A DNA stretch of 64,000 nucleotides from Deinococcus sedimenti (GCF_014648135.1 NZ_BMQN01000003.1:254640-318639), one strand, 5' to 3'. Counted from the first letter of the stretch, positions 19,628 through 29,070 are shown. Program-made: numbers and translations. The notes: generated from the sequence alone by a model not told the origin.

Positions 19628-20075
19628 GGCGTCGGTGGCGCTCGCGCTGGTGGACGTGGCGACCGAGGCCCTGCACGAGCACGGCGGCGCGCGCGTCACG
19701 GCGCTGACGGTGCGGGTGGGCGCGTGGTCGAGCGTGGTCCCGGAGGCTCTCATGGCGGCCTTCCCTGCCTGCGCGGCCGGTACGCCGCTGCAGGGCGCCC
19801 GCCTGACGGTGGTGCGGGTGCCGGGCGTGGGCGACTGCCCCGCGCACGGACCGGTGGAACTCGACCTGACGCGCGGGCTGCGCTGCCCGTCGTGCGGCGC
19901 GGCCGTCCCGGCACTGGTGCAGGGCGACGAACTGGAACTCGACGAACTGGAACTCGGTGACCCCGAACTTGGTGAACTGGCACTCGGCCGACAGGGGCGG
20001 CCCGAACCCGACCCGGCCGGACCTGAACGGACCGCGCTGCCGGACTCCGAAACTCCGGGACAGGAGGACGTATGA
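19620..20075 (+). CDS. hypA: Nickel metallochaperone HypA-like
   Basis: 151 residues from ATG at 19620. It starts MHEASVALALV, the Met-His-Glu nickel-binding N-terminus of HypA. The zinc site is altered: instead of two CxxC motifs there is one CPAH and one CPSC. After it comes an acidic tail rich in Glu and Leu (GDELELDELELGDPELGELA) that HypA normally lacks. HypA works with HypB in nickel insertion for hydrogenase and, in Helicobacter, for urease. No hydrogenase gene is in sight and the gene leads the urease accessory operon, so a urease role is inferred. Confidence 0.85.
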   Translation: MHEASVALALVDVATEALHEHGGARVTALTVRVGAWSSVVPEALMAAFPACAAGTPLQGARLTVVRVPGVGDCPAHGPVELDLTRGLRCPSCGAAVPALVQGDELELDELELGDPELGELALGRQGRPEPDPAGPERTALPDSETPGQEDV

Positions 20076-20728
20076 CCACACCCCGCATCGTGACCGTGCG
20101 GCAGCACATCCTGAAATCGAACGATCACACCGCCGCGCAGAACCGCTCCGCGTTCGCGGCGGCCGGCGTGCGGGCCATCAACCTGGCGAGCAGTCCGGGC
20201 GCCGGGAAGACCGCGCTGCTGGAACGGACCCTGCGCGACCTGTCCGCCCACCTGCGCATGGCGGTCGCGGTGGGAGACCTGGCGACCGAGAACGACGCGG
20301 CGCGGCTGCGCCAGCAGGGCGCGCAGGCCGAGCAGATCGTGACGGGCACCGTGTGCCACCTGGACGCGGCCATGGTGCAGGCGGTGCTGCCCCGCTTCGA
20401 CCTGCGGGACCTGGACGTGCTGTTTCTCGAGAACGTCGGGAATCTGGTGTGCCCCAGCTCGTACGATCTGGGCGAGGCGGCCCGCGCGGTGCTGATCAGC
20501 ACGACCGAGGGGGAGGACAAGCCGCTCAAGTACCCGACGATGTTCAACACGGCGGACGTGGTGGTAATCACGAAGATGGACCTGGCGGACGCGGTGGGGT
20601 TCGACCGGGACCTGTGCCGGGAGGCCATCGACCGCGCGCGGCCCGGCGTGCCGGTGATCGAACTCAGCAGCCGCAGCGGCGCGGGCCTGGACGCGTGGTT
20701 CGCATTCGTGCGGGGCGAGCCGACGTGA
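20072..20728 (+). CDS. hypB: GTPase HypB, nickel incorporation
   Basis: 218 residues. P-loop NLASSPGAGKTALLE at about 42-56, GDLATENDAARL, and the switch region LFLENVGNLVCPSSYDLGE are diagnostic. The KMD/TKMDLAD guanine-binding motif is present. There is no His-rich N-terminal nickel store and no CxxCGC motif as in E. coli HypB. It starts 4 bases before the hypA stop and ends with a GTGA overlap onto ureE, so it is part of one operon dedicated to urease maturation. Confidence 0.94.
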   Translation: MTTPRIVTVRQHILKSNDHTAAQNRSAFAAAGVRAINLASSPGAGKTALLERTLRDLSAHLRMAVAVGDLATENDAARLRQQGAQAEQIVTGTVCHLDAAMVQAVLPRFDLRDLDVLFLENVGNLVCPSSYDLGEAARAVLISTTEGEDKPLKYPTMFNTADVVVITKMDLADAVGFDRDLCREAIDRARPGVPVIELSSRSGAGLDAWFAFVRGEPT

Positions 20729-21192
20729 CCCGCCTGACCGGGCTGCGCCGCCCGCTGCTGCCCGCAGCCACCGCACCCGGCGGCCCCGGCAGCGCGGCCG
20801 TGCCAGTGCCGGTGCCGGTGCCGATGACGGCCGTGGATCGCCGCCGGGTGCGCCGCCGCCTGACGGCGCCCGACGGCGTGGAATTGCGCCTGGCCTACCC
20901 GACCGGCACGGTCCTGACGCCGGGCACGTGCCTGCACGAGCAGGCGGGCGTGCAGTACGTGGTGGTGGCCGCCCCGGAGGACGTCGCGGTGATTCACCCC
21001 CGGACCCTGGCGGAGGCGGCGGCACTGGGCCACGCGGTCGGGAATCTGCACCGGGACCTCGTGACGGACGGCCCGGCATTCCTGGCGCTGTGGGACGCGC
21101 CGCTGGAACTGCTGCTCACGCGGCTGGGCGTGCCGTTCGCGCGGGACTTCCGCGCCTTTCACGGCCGTCCCAGCTGGGAGCACGCGGGATGA
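20725..21192 (+). CDS. ureE: Urease accessory protein UreE
   Basis: 155 residues from GTG at 20725. The N-terminal peptide-binding domain is followed by the metal-binding domain with GHAVGNLHRDL, the conserved nickel His, and a C-terminus [11 protein letters not shown]. The long His tail of Klebsiella UreE is absent. UreE hands nickel to UreG. GTGA and ATGA overlaps join it to hypB and ureF. Confidence 0.88.
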   Translation: MTRLTGLRRPLLPAATAPGGPGSAAVPVPVPVPMTAVDRRRVRRRLTAPDGVELRLAYPTGTVLTPGTCLHEQAGVQYVVVAAPEDVAVIHPRTLAEAAALGHAVGNLHRDLVTDGPAFLALWDAPLELLLTRLGVPFARDFRAFHGRPSWEHAG

Positions 21193-21833
21193 GCCTGCTG
21201 CGGCTGCTGCAGCTGGCCGACACGGCCTTTCCGGCCGGTGCCTACGCGTTCAGTGACGGTCTGGAAACCCTGACGCAGCGCGGCGAGGTGCGCACGCCCG
21301 GCGACCTGACGGCGTTTCTGGCGGGGCAACTGACGCACGGCTGGGGGGCGCAGGACGCGTCAGCCTGTGCGCTGTCGTGGGGCGCCGACCGCGGCACGCT
21401 GGCGGAATTGGACGACCTCCTGGACGACCTGAAGCTCGTGCCGGGGCTGCGCGCGTCGAGCACGCGGGTCGGCGCGAACCTGCGCCGCGCCGCCACGCAC
21501 CTCTGGCCGGACGTCGTGGCGACCCTGCCCACCACACGGCACCACGCGACCACTTTCGGCGTACTCGGGCACGCCCTCTGCACGCCGCGCGCGGACACCG
21601 TCACGGCGTTCGTGAGCGGCTGGCTGCTGGGCCGCGCCACGTCCGCCACGCGCCTGATGCGCCTGGGCGGGCTGGACGCCCAGCGCTGCGCCGCCCACTG
21701 TGAACCGGCCGCGCAGGCGTGCATCCACGCGGCGCTGCGCGCCACACCGGACGACCTCTGCACGTTCACCCCGCACCTCGACGTGGCCGCCAGCGAGCAG
21801 CCCGCCCTGGACGCGCGGCTGTTCCAGACGTAG
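21189..21833 (+). CDS. ureF: Urease accessory protein UreF
   Basis: 214 residues. It begins with [26 protein letters not shown], the hallmark of UreF, and is all-helical. UreF binds UreD and UreG in the apo-urease activation complex and acts on UreG GTPase timing. The ATG overlaps the ureE stop (ATGA). Confidence 0.93.
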   Translation: MSLLRLLQLADTAFPAGAYAFSDGLETLTQRGEVRTPGDLTAFLAGQLTHGWGAQDASACALSWGADRGTLAELDDLLDDLKLVPGLRASSTRVGANLRRAATHLWPDVVATLPTTRHHATTFGVLGHALCTPRADTVTAFVSGWLLGRATSATRLMRLGGLDAQRCAAHCEPAAQACIHAALRATPDDLCTFTPHLDVAASEQPALDARLFQT

Positions 21834-21867
21834 CCGCGCCCCCGACCCGCCGCTCACAGGAGATCCC

Positions 21868-22539
21868 ATGACGCATCCCCCGACCCCCTCTCCCCTGCGC
21901 ATCGGCGTGGGCGGCCCGGTCGGCAGTGGCAAGACCGCGCTGCTCGAAGCGCTGTGCCGCGCCCTGAGAGACCGCTACGACCTGGCCGTCATCACCAACG
22001 ACATCTACACCTTCGAGGATCAGCGCATCCTGACCGCCGCGGCGGCCCTGCCGGCCGACCGCATCCGGGGCGTGCAGACCGGCGGCTGCCCCCACACCGC
22101 GATCCGCGAGGACACCTCCCTCAACCAGGAGGCCGCCGAGGCCCTCAGCGCGGCCTACCCCGGCCTGGACCTGCTGTTCATCGAGTCTGGCGGGGATAAT
22201 CTGGCGTCCTCGTTCTCCCCGGAGCTGGTGGACGCGTGGATGTTCGTGCTGGACGTGTCCGGCGGCGAGAAGGTCCCGCGCAAGGGCGGGCCGGGCGTGC
22301 GGGCCAGCGACCTGCTGGTGATCAACAAGACCGACCTCGCGCCGATGGTGGGCGCCGACCTGCGCGTCATGGACGCCGACGCCCGCGCCGGACGGACCGT
22401 GGCGGGTCAGGTGCGTCCCTTCGTGTTCACCAACCTCCGGACCGGGCAGGGCCTGAGCGACGTGATCGCCTGGATCGAGCACGACCTGCTGTTCCGCGAC
22501 GTGCCCCCACCCCGCACCGGCCTGCCGGAGAACCCCTGA
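21868..22539 (+). CDS. ureG: Urease accessory GTPase UreG
   Basis: 223 residues. P-loop [18 protein letters not shown] near the N-terminus, the nickel-binding CPH in [29 protein letters not shown], and NKTDLAP for guanine. It uses GTP to drive nickel into urease. The ATG has AGGAGA upstream. The stop overlaps the probable CTG start of ureD. Confidence 0.97.
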   Translation: MTHPPTPSPLRIGVGGPVGSGKTALLEALCRALRDRYDLAVITNDIYTFEDQRILTAAAALPADRIRGVQTGGCPHTAIREDTSLNQEAAEALSAAYPGLDLLFIESGGDNLASSFSPELVDAWMFVLDVSGGEKVPRKGGPGVRASDLLVINKTDLAPMVGADLRVMDADARAGRTVAGQVRPFVFTNLRTGQGLSDVIAWIEHDLLFRDVPPPRTGLPENP

Positions 22540-23336
22540 GCCTCCTGACCCGCACGCGCACCGGCGTCCTGCACCTGCACTTCGGGGTGCGGGCCGGGCG
22601 CACCGCCCTGCTGCGCGACACGCAGAAGGCCCCGCTGATGGTGATCCGCCCGTTTCCCCTGCCGTGCGGCACGCTGATGGTCTTCATCGTGAATCCCACC
22701 GGTGGCGTGCTGGGCGGCGACCACGCGGAAATCCGCGTCACGGTCGACGCGGACGCGCGGGTGCTGATCCTCACGCAGTCCGCCACGCGCGTGCAGCCGT
22801 CACCGGACCGGCGCCCCGCCACGCAGGACGTGCACTTCACCGTGGCCACCGGCGCGCGGCTGGAATTCCACCCGGAGCGCACGATTCCGTTCGCTGGCAG
22901 CGCCTTCGCGCAGACCCTGACGGCGGACCTCGAGGACGGCGCGCAGTTCGGGCTGACGGAGACGCTCGCGTCGGGACGCGTGCAGACCGGCGAGCGGCTG
23001 GCCTTTCACTCGGTCGAGAGCCGCGTGCAGGTGCGGGTCGCGGGCCGCCGGGTGTACCTCGACCGGCAGCGCCTCATCCCGGGCCTGGACGCCGGTGCGC
23101 CCGGCGTGTGGGGCGGGCACGACTACCAGGCGTCGGGCGTGTTCGTCGGGGGCGCCCCGCCGGCCTCACTGCCGGGCGTGCCCGGCCGGCTCGCCTCGGG
23201 CGTCTCGGCGGGCGGGGCAGTCTGGCTGCGGGGCGTGGCGCGGCGCGGCCCGGACCTGGACGCCGCGCTGCACGCCGCCCGCGAGGAACTGCGCCTCGCG
23301 CTGTGGGGCGCCGCACCCCTGCGCGTACGCCGCTGA
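22536..23336 (+). CDS. ureD: Urease accessory protein UreD/UreH, probable CTG start
   Basis: 266 residues from CTG at 22536. Homology begins with the strand [16 protein letters not shown], then PLMVIRPF and [15 protein letters not shown], and later [13 protein letters not shown]. No ATG or GTG lies before that strand in frame: the first GTG (22587) and ATG (22638) would cut into it. The CTG overlaps the ureG stop as CTGA, the same geometry as the GTGA and ATGA junctions of this operon. UreD binds urease and passes nickel through an internal tunnel. Confidence 0.88.
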   Translation: MSLLTRTRTGVLHLHFGVRAGRTALLRDTQKAPLMVIRPFPLPCGTLMVFIVNPTGGVLGGDHAEIRVTVDADARVLILTQSATRVQPSPDRRPATQDVHFTVATGARLEFHPERTIPFAGSAFAQTLTADLEDGAQFGLTETLASGRVQTGERLAFHSVESRVQVRVAGRRVYLDRQRLIPGLDAGAPGVWGGHDYQASGVFVGGAPPASLPGVPGRLASGVSAGGAVWLRGVARRGPDLDAALHAAREELRLALWGAAPLRVRR

Positions 23337-23404
23337 CCACGGCGGCCAGGTCCACCCTGTGCACCGGGGCTCCACGGTCAACCTCTGCCCTGCTCACAGC
23401 GTTT

Positions 23405-23550
23405 CCAGGTGTGCTGGGAACCCCTCACCACACCTGAAACGAGCGGACTCGCAAGGCTGCGAAGCAGAGCGAGAAGCCGTCAACATCAGCGGTTGGAAGT
23501 GGAATTGGAGGGCGTGCCCTTGGCCCTTCAACGGAACTGGAAACCGCTGT
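23405..23550. repeat. Composite intergenic repeat (hairpin plus GGTTGGAAG unit)
   Basis: A hairpin CAGGTGTGCTGGG / CCACACCTG at 23405-23437 is followed by GAAACGAGCGG, a spacer, and the full AGCGGTTGGAAGTGGAATTG ... CCGCTGT unit at 23488-23550. The gap 23337-23635 between ureD and the cyclase holds nothing else that I can name. Confidence 0.6.
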
Positions 23551-23635
23551 CCGGTCCTCGCTCCGCTCGGCGCAGAGGGATCCAGGGAGACCGTCCAGAC
23601 CTCTAAATCCTGCCGTGCGGGCGCCAGCCGACCGG

Positions 23636-23641
23636 TACAGT
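23636..23641 (+). promoter_or_regulatory. Leaderless -10 box (TACAGT)
   Basis: TACAGT, then exactly 6 bases (GCAGGC), then the ATG at 23648. It supports that start and a leaderless transcript for the cyclase gene. Confidence 0.6.
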
Positions 23642-23647
23642 GCAGGC

Positions 23648-24448
23648 ATGCTGCCCTCACCCCGCGCCCGCCTGATCGACCTGTCCGCGCCGCTGAGCAA
23701 CGCCACGAGCGACTTCGAACCCAACCCGCACCGCATCACGTACGTGGATCACGCGCAGGCCGCCGAGCAGGCCCGCGCGCTGCTGGGGCTGCCCGGCCCG
23801 GTGATGGACCGCGTGCTGGCGCGCGGCCACGTCTGGAGCGTCGAGAACGTCACGCTGAGCACGCACAGCGGCACCCACGTGGACGCCCCGTACCATTACG
23901 GGCCGCGCATGGCCGACGGCAGCGCCCCCCTGACGATCGATCAGGTGCCGCTCGAGTGGTGCTGGGGCCGCGGCGTGCGCCTCGACCTGCGGCACCGACC
24001 AGCCGGCGCGGGCATCACGGCAGCGGACGTGCAGGCCGCGCTGGACGCCGCCGGACATGTCCTGGCCGAGGGCGACGTGGTCCTGACCCTCACCGGGGCG
24101 AGCGCCCACTACCACGAGGCCGGGTACGAGCAGCGGCACGCCGGGTACACCCGGGACGGCCTGGCGTGGCTGGTGGACCGCGGCGTGCGCCTGATCGGCA
24201 TCGACGCGTGGGGCATCGACCGGCCGTTCGGCCCGCTGATTCAGGACGCCGCTGCGGGACGCGCGGAGTTCTGGGAAGCGCACTTCTACGGCCTGGAACG
24301 GCCGTACCTGCAGATCGAGAAGCTCTGCAACCTCGAGGCCCTGCCAGCCACGGGCTTCACCGTCATGGCGTTTCCCGTGAAGGTCGAGGGCGCCAGCGCC
24401 GGATGGGCGCGGGTGGTGGCGTTCGTGGACGGCAGCCCGCAGGACTGA
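23648..24448 (+). CDS. Cyclase-family metal hydrolase (kynurenine formamidase-like)
   Basis: 266 residues. It shows LIDLSAPLSN near the start and STHSGTHVDAPYHYG at about residue 76, the HxGTHxDxPxH metal motif of the bacterial cyclase/arylformamidase family, with a later GIDAWGIDRP. Members hydrolyse formyl-kynurenine or related amides and esters using bound zinc or manganese. It is larger than typical KynB (about 210 residues), so the substrate may differ. It stands alone, flanked on both sides by intergenic repeats, with its own leaderless promoter. Confidence 0.82.
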   Translation: MLPSPRARLIDLSAPLSNATSDFEPNPHRITYVDHAQAAEQARALLGLPGPVMDRVLARGHVWSVENVTLSTHSGTHVDAPYHYGPRMADGSAPLTIDQVPLEWCWGRGVRLDLRHRPAGAGITAADVQAALDAAGHVLAEGDVVLTLTGASAHYHEAGYEQRHAGYTRDGLAWLVDRGVRLIGIDAWGIDRPFGPLIQDAAAGRAEFWEAHFYGLERPYLQIEKLCNLEALPATGFTVMAFPVKVEGASAGWARVVAFVDGSPQD

Positions 24449-24459
24449 CAGCAGCATTC

Positions 24460-24561
24460 AGGAGTAGTGAACGAGCGGAGCGAGCACCTGACACCACCAG
24501 CGGTTGGAAGTGGAATTGAAGGGCGTGGTGCTGGCCCTTCAATGGAATTGGAAAGCGCTGT
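24460..24561. repeat. Composite intergenic repeat
   Basis: GAACGAGCGGAGCGAG followed by the unit AGCGGTTGGAAGTGGAATTG ... CCCTTCAATGGAATTGG (24499-24561), whose TTGAAGGGC / GCCCTTCAA arms pair perfectly. A second motif, GCTCAGGTGCTCGCTCTG, occurs at about 24627 and recurs near 33133 and 58171. The 24449-24756 gap has no gene. Confidence 0.6.
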
Positions 24562-24756
24562 GAGCGCTGTGTTCAGGTCGACCCCGGGCCCGACACTGCG
24601 CCTCAGGGCTTCACGGCCCACCGCTGTCCTGCTCAGGTGCTCGCTCTGCCGCGCAGCTCTTCGGGTGCCCTCGGTTCAGAGCCGTGGGGGGAGACCCTCC
24701 GGGTCGCCGGCCCCGGCGATGAACCCAGCGTGAGGGCCGCCGCGCCGCCCGCGCCG

Positions 24757-24762
24757 TAAGCT
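24757..24762 (+). promoter_or_regulatory. Leaderless -10 box (TAAGCT)
   Basis: TAAGCT, 6 bases (GACGGA), then GTG at 24769. This spacing decides the start of the diguanylate cyclase gene. Confidence 0.6.
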
Positions 24763-24768
24763 GACGGA

Positions 24769-26397
24769 GTGGCCCCGTCGTCTCCTCCCACCAGCGGTGA
24801 CCTGGACGCCCTGCGGCAGCTGACGCGGCAGGTGGCGCACGGCGCCCTGCAACACGATCAGGTCGCCGGTCTACTGGCCGACGTTGCCGAGCGGCTGGCG
24901 GCGCTGGGCGGCGCCCTGACCCCCCCGGGTCAGGCGGGCGTGCCGGTGACGGTGCGGGAGCAGGAGGTCGCGCGCCTGGCCCTGCCGTCACCGGACCCGG
25001 CTGTCCCGGCGGCCCTGGACGACCTGGCGCTGCTCCTGACGCCCCTGATCGGCCTGCTGCGCGGCCGTGAGCTGGCGCGTCACTTGGCCGAGCTGAACAA
25101 CTGGATGGTCCGTCAGGACGATCCGCAGGTGGCGTTCGGCCGGGTGCGGGACCTGCTGCGCGACCTCGGGGCGCAGCATGTGACCCTGGTCCCGCAGCCG
25201 CTCGCGTCGCCCGGCGACGGGCTGATCCTGCCCCTGGCGGGGCGGTACCGCGCGCGTCAGGCGCTGCAGGTGCAGCCGGTCCCGGCGTGGACGGCCGAGG
25301 AGCACCGCACGGCCGCCGCCGCCGCCCGGCAGTTCGCCCTGCTGCTGGAACGGGTCGCGGCAGAAAACCGCCTGGAGACCCTGCTGCACCTGCAACGGCA
25401 GCTGGGCAGCGTGGCGGCCGAGGCGCTGTACGCGCCGCTGCTGGACGCTGCGGTGCGCCTAGTGCCAGGCGCGCAGGGCGGCAGCCTGCTGGTCCGTCAG
25501 GGGGACTCGTTCCGGTTCGCGGCGGTGGCCGGCTACCCGTTCGCGGCGCTGCAGGACGTCACGTTCGCGTGGCAGGAGACCCGGGACGTCTGGTACGGCC
25601 TGGGCGAGGCGGCCTGGCAAGGCGGCGCGCCGCGGGTGCTGGACCAGGTCGGCCTGCACCGGCACGGGCGGGGGTACAGCATGGACGGGCGGCGCGTGCA
25701 GGACCTGCTGCCACAGGTCCTGCACCTGCAGAGCGGGCTGGCCGTTCCGGTGCTGGTGGAGGACGACGTGTACGCCCTGATCAACCTCGACGCGTTCGAC
25801 GACCCGGCGGCGTTCGACGGGGACGCCACCCGCATCGCCCAGGCATTCGGGAGCATGGCGTCCCTGCTGATCCACGAGGCGCGGCGGCGGGACCTGATGA
25901 CCCGGCTGGCGCGGACGGACGACCTCACCGGACTGGGCAACCGCCGGGCGCTGAACGAGCACCTCGCGGCGGCCGCGCAACTGACCCGCGACGGCGAGGC
26001 CCTGTCGCTGCTGGTGATGGACCTGCGGGGCTTCAAACGCATCAACGACGAGCTGGGGCACGCGGCCGGGGACGAGGCGCTGCGGCAGGTGGCGGAGCTG
26101 CTGCGCCGCGAACTGCCCGGCACCGACCTGCTGTTCCGCTGGGGCGGTGACGAGTTCGCGGCCATCCTGTCCGGCACGCCGCCCGACGCGGCGCTGCAGG
26201 CCGCGCAGCGGATCACCGGCGCGCTGGGCGCCCTGCGGATCGGTGATCTGCCGCTGCGCGCGAACATCGGGGTGTCCAGCCTGGGGTCCGGGGACAACGC
26301 CGAGCAGCTGCTGGCCCGCGCGGACGCCGCGATGTACGCCGCGCGCGACCGGGGCGCGGCGGTGGCCGAATCGGCGAGCGAACCGGCCGGTCCCTGA
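24769..26397 (+). CDS. GAF-GGDEF diguanylate cyclase
   Basis: 542 residues from a GTG start. A GAF-type sensor domain lies at about 200-370 (RLVPGAQGGSLLVRQGDSF), followed by a complete GGDEF domain: RTDDLTGLGNRRALNEHL, DLRGFKRINDELGHAAGDE and the active-site loop RWGGDEFAAIL at about 457-467. It should make c-di-GMP from GTP. The usual RxxD inhibitory site is not obvious. The N-terminal 200 residues are helical with no clear membrane segment, so it is probably cytoplasmic and senses a small ligand. Confidence 0.9.
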   Translation: MAPSSPPTSGDLDALRQLTRQVAHGALQHDQVAGLLADVAERLAALGGALTPPGQAGVPVTVREQEVARLALPSPDPAVPAALDDLALLLTPLIGLLRGRELARHLAELNNWMVRQDDPQVAFGRVRDLLRDLGAQHVTLVPQPLASPGDGLILPLAGRYRARQALQVQPVPAWTAEEHRTAAAAARQFALLLERVAAENRLETLLHLQRQLGSVAAEALYAPLLDAAVRLVPGAQGGSLLVRQGDSFRFAAVAGYPFAALQDVTFAWQETRDVWYGLGEAAWQGGAPRVLDQVGLHRHGRGYSMDGRRVQDLLPQVLHLQSGLAVPVLVEDDVYALINLDAFDDPAAFDGDATRIAQAFGSMASLLIHEARRRDLMTRLARTDDLTGLGNRRALNEHLAAAAQLTRDGEALSLLVMDLRGFKRINDELGHAAGDEALRQVAELLRRELPGTDLLFRWGGDEFAAILSGTPPDAALQAAQRITGALGALRIGDLPLRANIGVSSLGSGDNAEQLLARADAAMYAARDRGAAVAESASEPAGP

Positions 26398-26438
26398 GCG
26401 CGCGGCGCACGCTGCCGTCCGCTGTGGTATCAACAGCC

Positions 26439-27599
26439 ATGTTTGACGACTTCGCCGTGCATGACCTGCTGACACCCGATGAACGCCTCGTGCGCGAGAG
26501 TGTCCGGGCGTTCTGCGACGCGGAGCTGCTGCCCCACGTGGCCGACTGGTGGGACAGCGGCGCGCTGCCGGTCCGGGACGTGATGCGCCGCTTCGGGCAG
26601 ATGGGTCTGCTCGGGCCGACCACGCCCGAGGCGTACGGCGGGGCTGGCGTCACGTACAGCGCCTACGGCGCGATGATGTACGAACTCGAACGGGTGGACA
26701 GTGGCCTGCGCAGCGCCGCCAGCGTGCAGGGCAGTCTGGTCATGCACCCCATCCACGCGTTCGGCAGTGACGAGCAGCGGCAGCGCTGGCTGCCCGGCCT
26801 GGCCAGCGGCACCCTGATCGGCTGCTTCGGCCTGACCGAACCGGACGGCGGCAGTGACCCCGGCGCGATGCGCACCCGCGCGCGGACCGACGGGGATCAC
26901 GTCGTGCTGAACGGCTCGAAAATGTGGATCACCAACAGCCCCGAGGCGGACGTGGCCGTCGTGTGGGCCAAGGACGACGCAGACGTCGTGCGGGGTTACC
27001 TCGTGCCGACCGACACGCCCGGCTTCAGCGCGCCGCCCATTCACCGCAAGCAGAGCCTGCGGGCCAGCGTCACCGGCGAGATCGTCCTGAACGACTGCCG
27101 CGTCCCGCGCGACCACGTCCTGCCGGGCAGTCACGGGCTGAAAAGTCCCCTGTCGTGCCTGACGTCCGCCCGGTTCGGCATCGCGTGGGGCGCCATGGGC
27201 GCGCTCGAAGCGGTCCTGACCGCCACGCTGGACTACACGGGCAGCCGGGTGACGTTCGGGCAGCCGATCGCGGCGCGGCAGCTGGTGCAGGACAAACTGG
27301 TGCGCATGGCCACCGATCACAGCCTCGGGCTGCTGCTCGCCTGGCGGCTCGGGCAGCTCAAGGACGCCGGACGCATGAACTACGCGCAGGTCAGCTACGC
27401 CAAGCGCAACAACGTCCGCGTGGCGCTGCAGGGCGCGCGCCTCGCCCGGGAACTGCACGGCGGCAACGGCATCACCACCGAGTACCCCGTCATCCGGCAC
27501 ATGCTGAACCTCGAAACGGTGGACACCTACGAGGGCACGCACGACATTCACACGCTGATCGTCGGGCGTCACCTCACGGGCCTCAGCGCGCTGGGCTAG
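26439..27599 (+). CDS. Acyl-CoA dehydrogenase, glutaryl-CoA dehydrogenase type
   Basis: 386 residues from ATG at 26439. Motifs of the family are present: TEPDGGSDPGAM, NGSKMWITNSP, SARFGIAWGAMGA, and the base Glu near residue 365 in VDTYEGTHDIHTLI. The arrangement and length fit glutaryl-CoA dehydrogenase, which oxidises and decarboxylates glutaryl-CoA to crotonyl-CoA in lysine and tryptophan breakdown, using FAD and an electron-transfer flavoprotein. It is followed by a terminator and then by an amino acid ABC transporter. Confidence 0.88.
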   Translation: MFDDFAVHDLLTPDERLVRESVRAFCDAELLPHVADWWDSGALPVRDVMRRFGQMGLLGPTTPEAYGGAGVTYSAYGAMMYELERVDSGLRSAASVQGSLVMHPIHAFGSDEQRQRWLPGLASGTLIGCFGLTEPDGGSDPGAMRTRARTDGDHVVLNGSKMWITNSPEADVAVVWAKDDADVVRGYLVPTDTPGFSAPPIHRKQSLRASVTGEIVLNDCRVPRDHVLPGSHGLKSPLSCLTSARFGIAWGAMGALEAVLTATLDYTGSRVTFGQPIAARQLVQDKLVRMATDHSLGLLLAWRLGQLKDAGRMNYAQVSYAKRNNVRVALQGARLARELHGGNGITTEYPVIRHMLNLETVDTYEGTHDIHTLIVGRHLTGLSALG

Positions 27600-27618
27600 G
27601 TTCCGGCAGGGCCGCGGA

Positions 27619-27661
27619 CCGGCGGGCGACGGGGAGGCGTGCCCTCTGCGTCGCCCGCCGG
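27619..27661 (+). terminator. Stem-loop after acyl-CoA dehydrogenase
   Basis: Perfect 13-bp stem CCGGCGGGCGACG / CGTCGCCCGCCGG with a 17-base loop, 19 bases past the stop. Confidence 0.7.
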
Positions 27662-27817
27662 CTCACGTGGTGGCGCGTGAACGCGCGTCCGCGAGGCGCA
27701 GCGGGCGAGTGTGGCACAGGCTGGACGCCCGCTGGCCCGCCTGTGCCATACTTCGCGCATCAACCGTTCAAGCTGTCACCGCGCCTGGCTGCGGTGAGGA
27801 ACCCGTGGAGGTTCACC

Positions 27818-28960
27818 ATGAAAAAGGCACTGCTGCTGAGCATTCTGGCCCTGTCGTCCCTCGCTGCCGCCGAAGTCCGGGTGGGCGTGATCGTCTCCTC
27901 GACCGGCCCCGCCGCCAGCCTCGGTATTCCCGAGAAGAACACCGTGGCGCTGCTGCCGCAGACCATCGCCGGGCAGCAGATCGTGTACACGATCCTCGAC
28001 GACGCCTCCGACACCACCGCCGCGGTCACCAACACCCGCAAACTCATCCAGGACAACAAGGTGGACCTGATCATCGGCACGACCACCACCCCCGCCTCGC
28101 TGGCCATGATCGACGTGGTCGCCGAGGCGAAGGTCCCCATGATCAGCCTCGCGGCCAGTGAAGGGATCATCAAACCCGTGGACGCCAAGCGCAGCTGGGT
28201 GTTCAAGACCCCGCAGACCGACGCGCTGATGGCCGCCGCCATCGTGCAGCACATGGTGCAGAACAAGGTCAAGACGATCGGCTACATCGGCTTCAACGAC
28301 GCGTACGGGGAAGGCTGGGCGAACGAACTCAAGAAGAACGCCGCCGCGCGCGGACTGAAGATCATCGCCGAGGAACGCTACAGCCGCAGCGACACCAGCG
28401 TCACCGGACAGGTCCTGAAACTCGCGGCCGCCCGCCCCGACGCCATCCTGATCGGCGCGTCCGGCGTGCCGGCCGTGCTGCCCCAGAAGGCCCTCAAGGA
28501 CCGCGGGTACGCGGGCAAGATCTACCAGACGCACGGCGTGGCGAACGCCGACTTCCTGCGCGTCGGCGGACGCGACGTGGAAGGCGCGATCCTGCCGGCC
28601 GGACCGGTCCTGGTGGCCGATCAGCTGCCCAGCACCAACCCCACCCGCAAGGTCGGCCTGGCCTACATGAACCTGTACGAGGCGAAGTACGGCAAGGACA
28701 GCGTCAGCACCTTCGGCGCGCACATGTGGGACGCGGGCCTGCTGATGCAGAAGGCCATTCCGGCCGCCCTGAAAAAAGCCAAGCCCGGCACCGCGGCGTT
28801 CCGGGAGGCGCTGCGTGACGCGCTCGAAGGCACGCGTAACGTCATCGGCGCGCACGGCATCTTCAACCTGTCCGCCACCGACCACCTGGGCCTGGACGCC
28901 CGCAGCCGCGTGATGGTGCAGGTCGTGGACGGCACCTGGAAACTGCTGCCCACCCGCTGA
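27818..28960 (+). CDS. Branched-chain amino acid ABC transporter, substrate-binding protein
   Basis: 380 residues with an N-terminal signal peptide ([19 protein letters not shown], likely cleaved after AAA) and the periplasmic type I binding fold of LivJ/LivK/Ami[19 protein letters not shown], then [30 protein letters not shown] and a C-terminal [15 protein letters not shown]. No lipobox Cys is seen. It binds the substrate, perhaps a branched-chain or other amino acid or a carboxylate, and delivers it to the permeases that follow. A possible CATACT -10 box lies near 27746. Confidence 0.92.
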   Translation: MKKALLLSILALSSLAAAEVRVGVIVSSTGPAASLGIPEKNTVALLPQTIAGQQIVYTILDDASDTTAAVTNTRKLIQDNKVDLIIGTTTTPASLAMIDVVAEAKVPMISLAASEGIIKPVDAKRSWVFKTPQTDALMAAAIVQHMVQNKVKTIGYIGFNDAYGEGWANELKKNAAARGLKIIAEERYSRSDTSVTGQVLKLAAARPDAILIGASGVPAVLPQKALKDRGYAGKIYQTHGVANADFLRVGGRDVEGAILPAGPVLVADQLPSTNPTRKVGLAYMNLYEAKYGKDSVSTFGAHMWDAGLLMQKAIPAALKKAKPGTAAFREALRDALEGTRNVIGAHGIFNLSATDHLGLDARSRVMVQVVDGTWKLLPTR

Positions 28961-28967
28961 CCCGTGG

Positions 28968-29010
28968 CGGCGCCACCCGCTGACCGCGTCTGGTCCGGCG
29001 GGTGGCGCCG
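28968..29010 (+). terminator. Intra-operon stem-loop between binding protein and permease
   Basis: Perfect 13-bp stem CGGCGCCACCCGC / GCGGGTGGCGCCG with a 17-base loop. In many binding-protein operons such a stem partly ends transcription or protects the 5' mRNA, so that more binding protein than permease is made. It could act the same way here. Confidence 0.6.
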
Positions 29011-29070
29011 TCCACGTCCGCTCGTCGTTTCACCGGCGGCACCTGCGCGCCGCCGAAAGGCCCGTGTGAC

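Noticed and set aside
19620..20728. NiFe hydrogenase locus suggested by hypA/hypB
   Set aside because: No hydrogenase structural gene or hypC-F is present; all neighbours are urease accessory genes.
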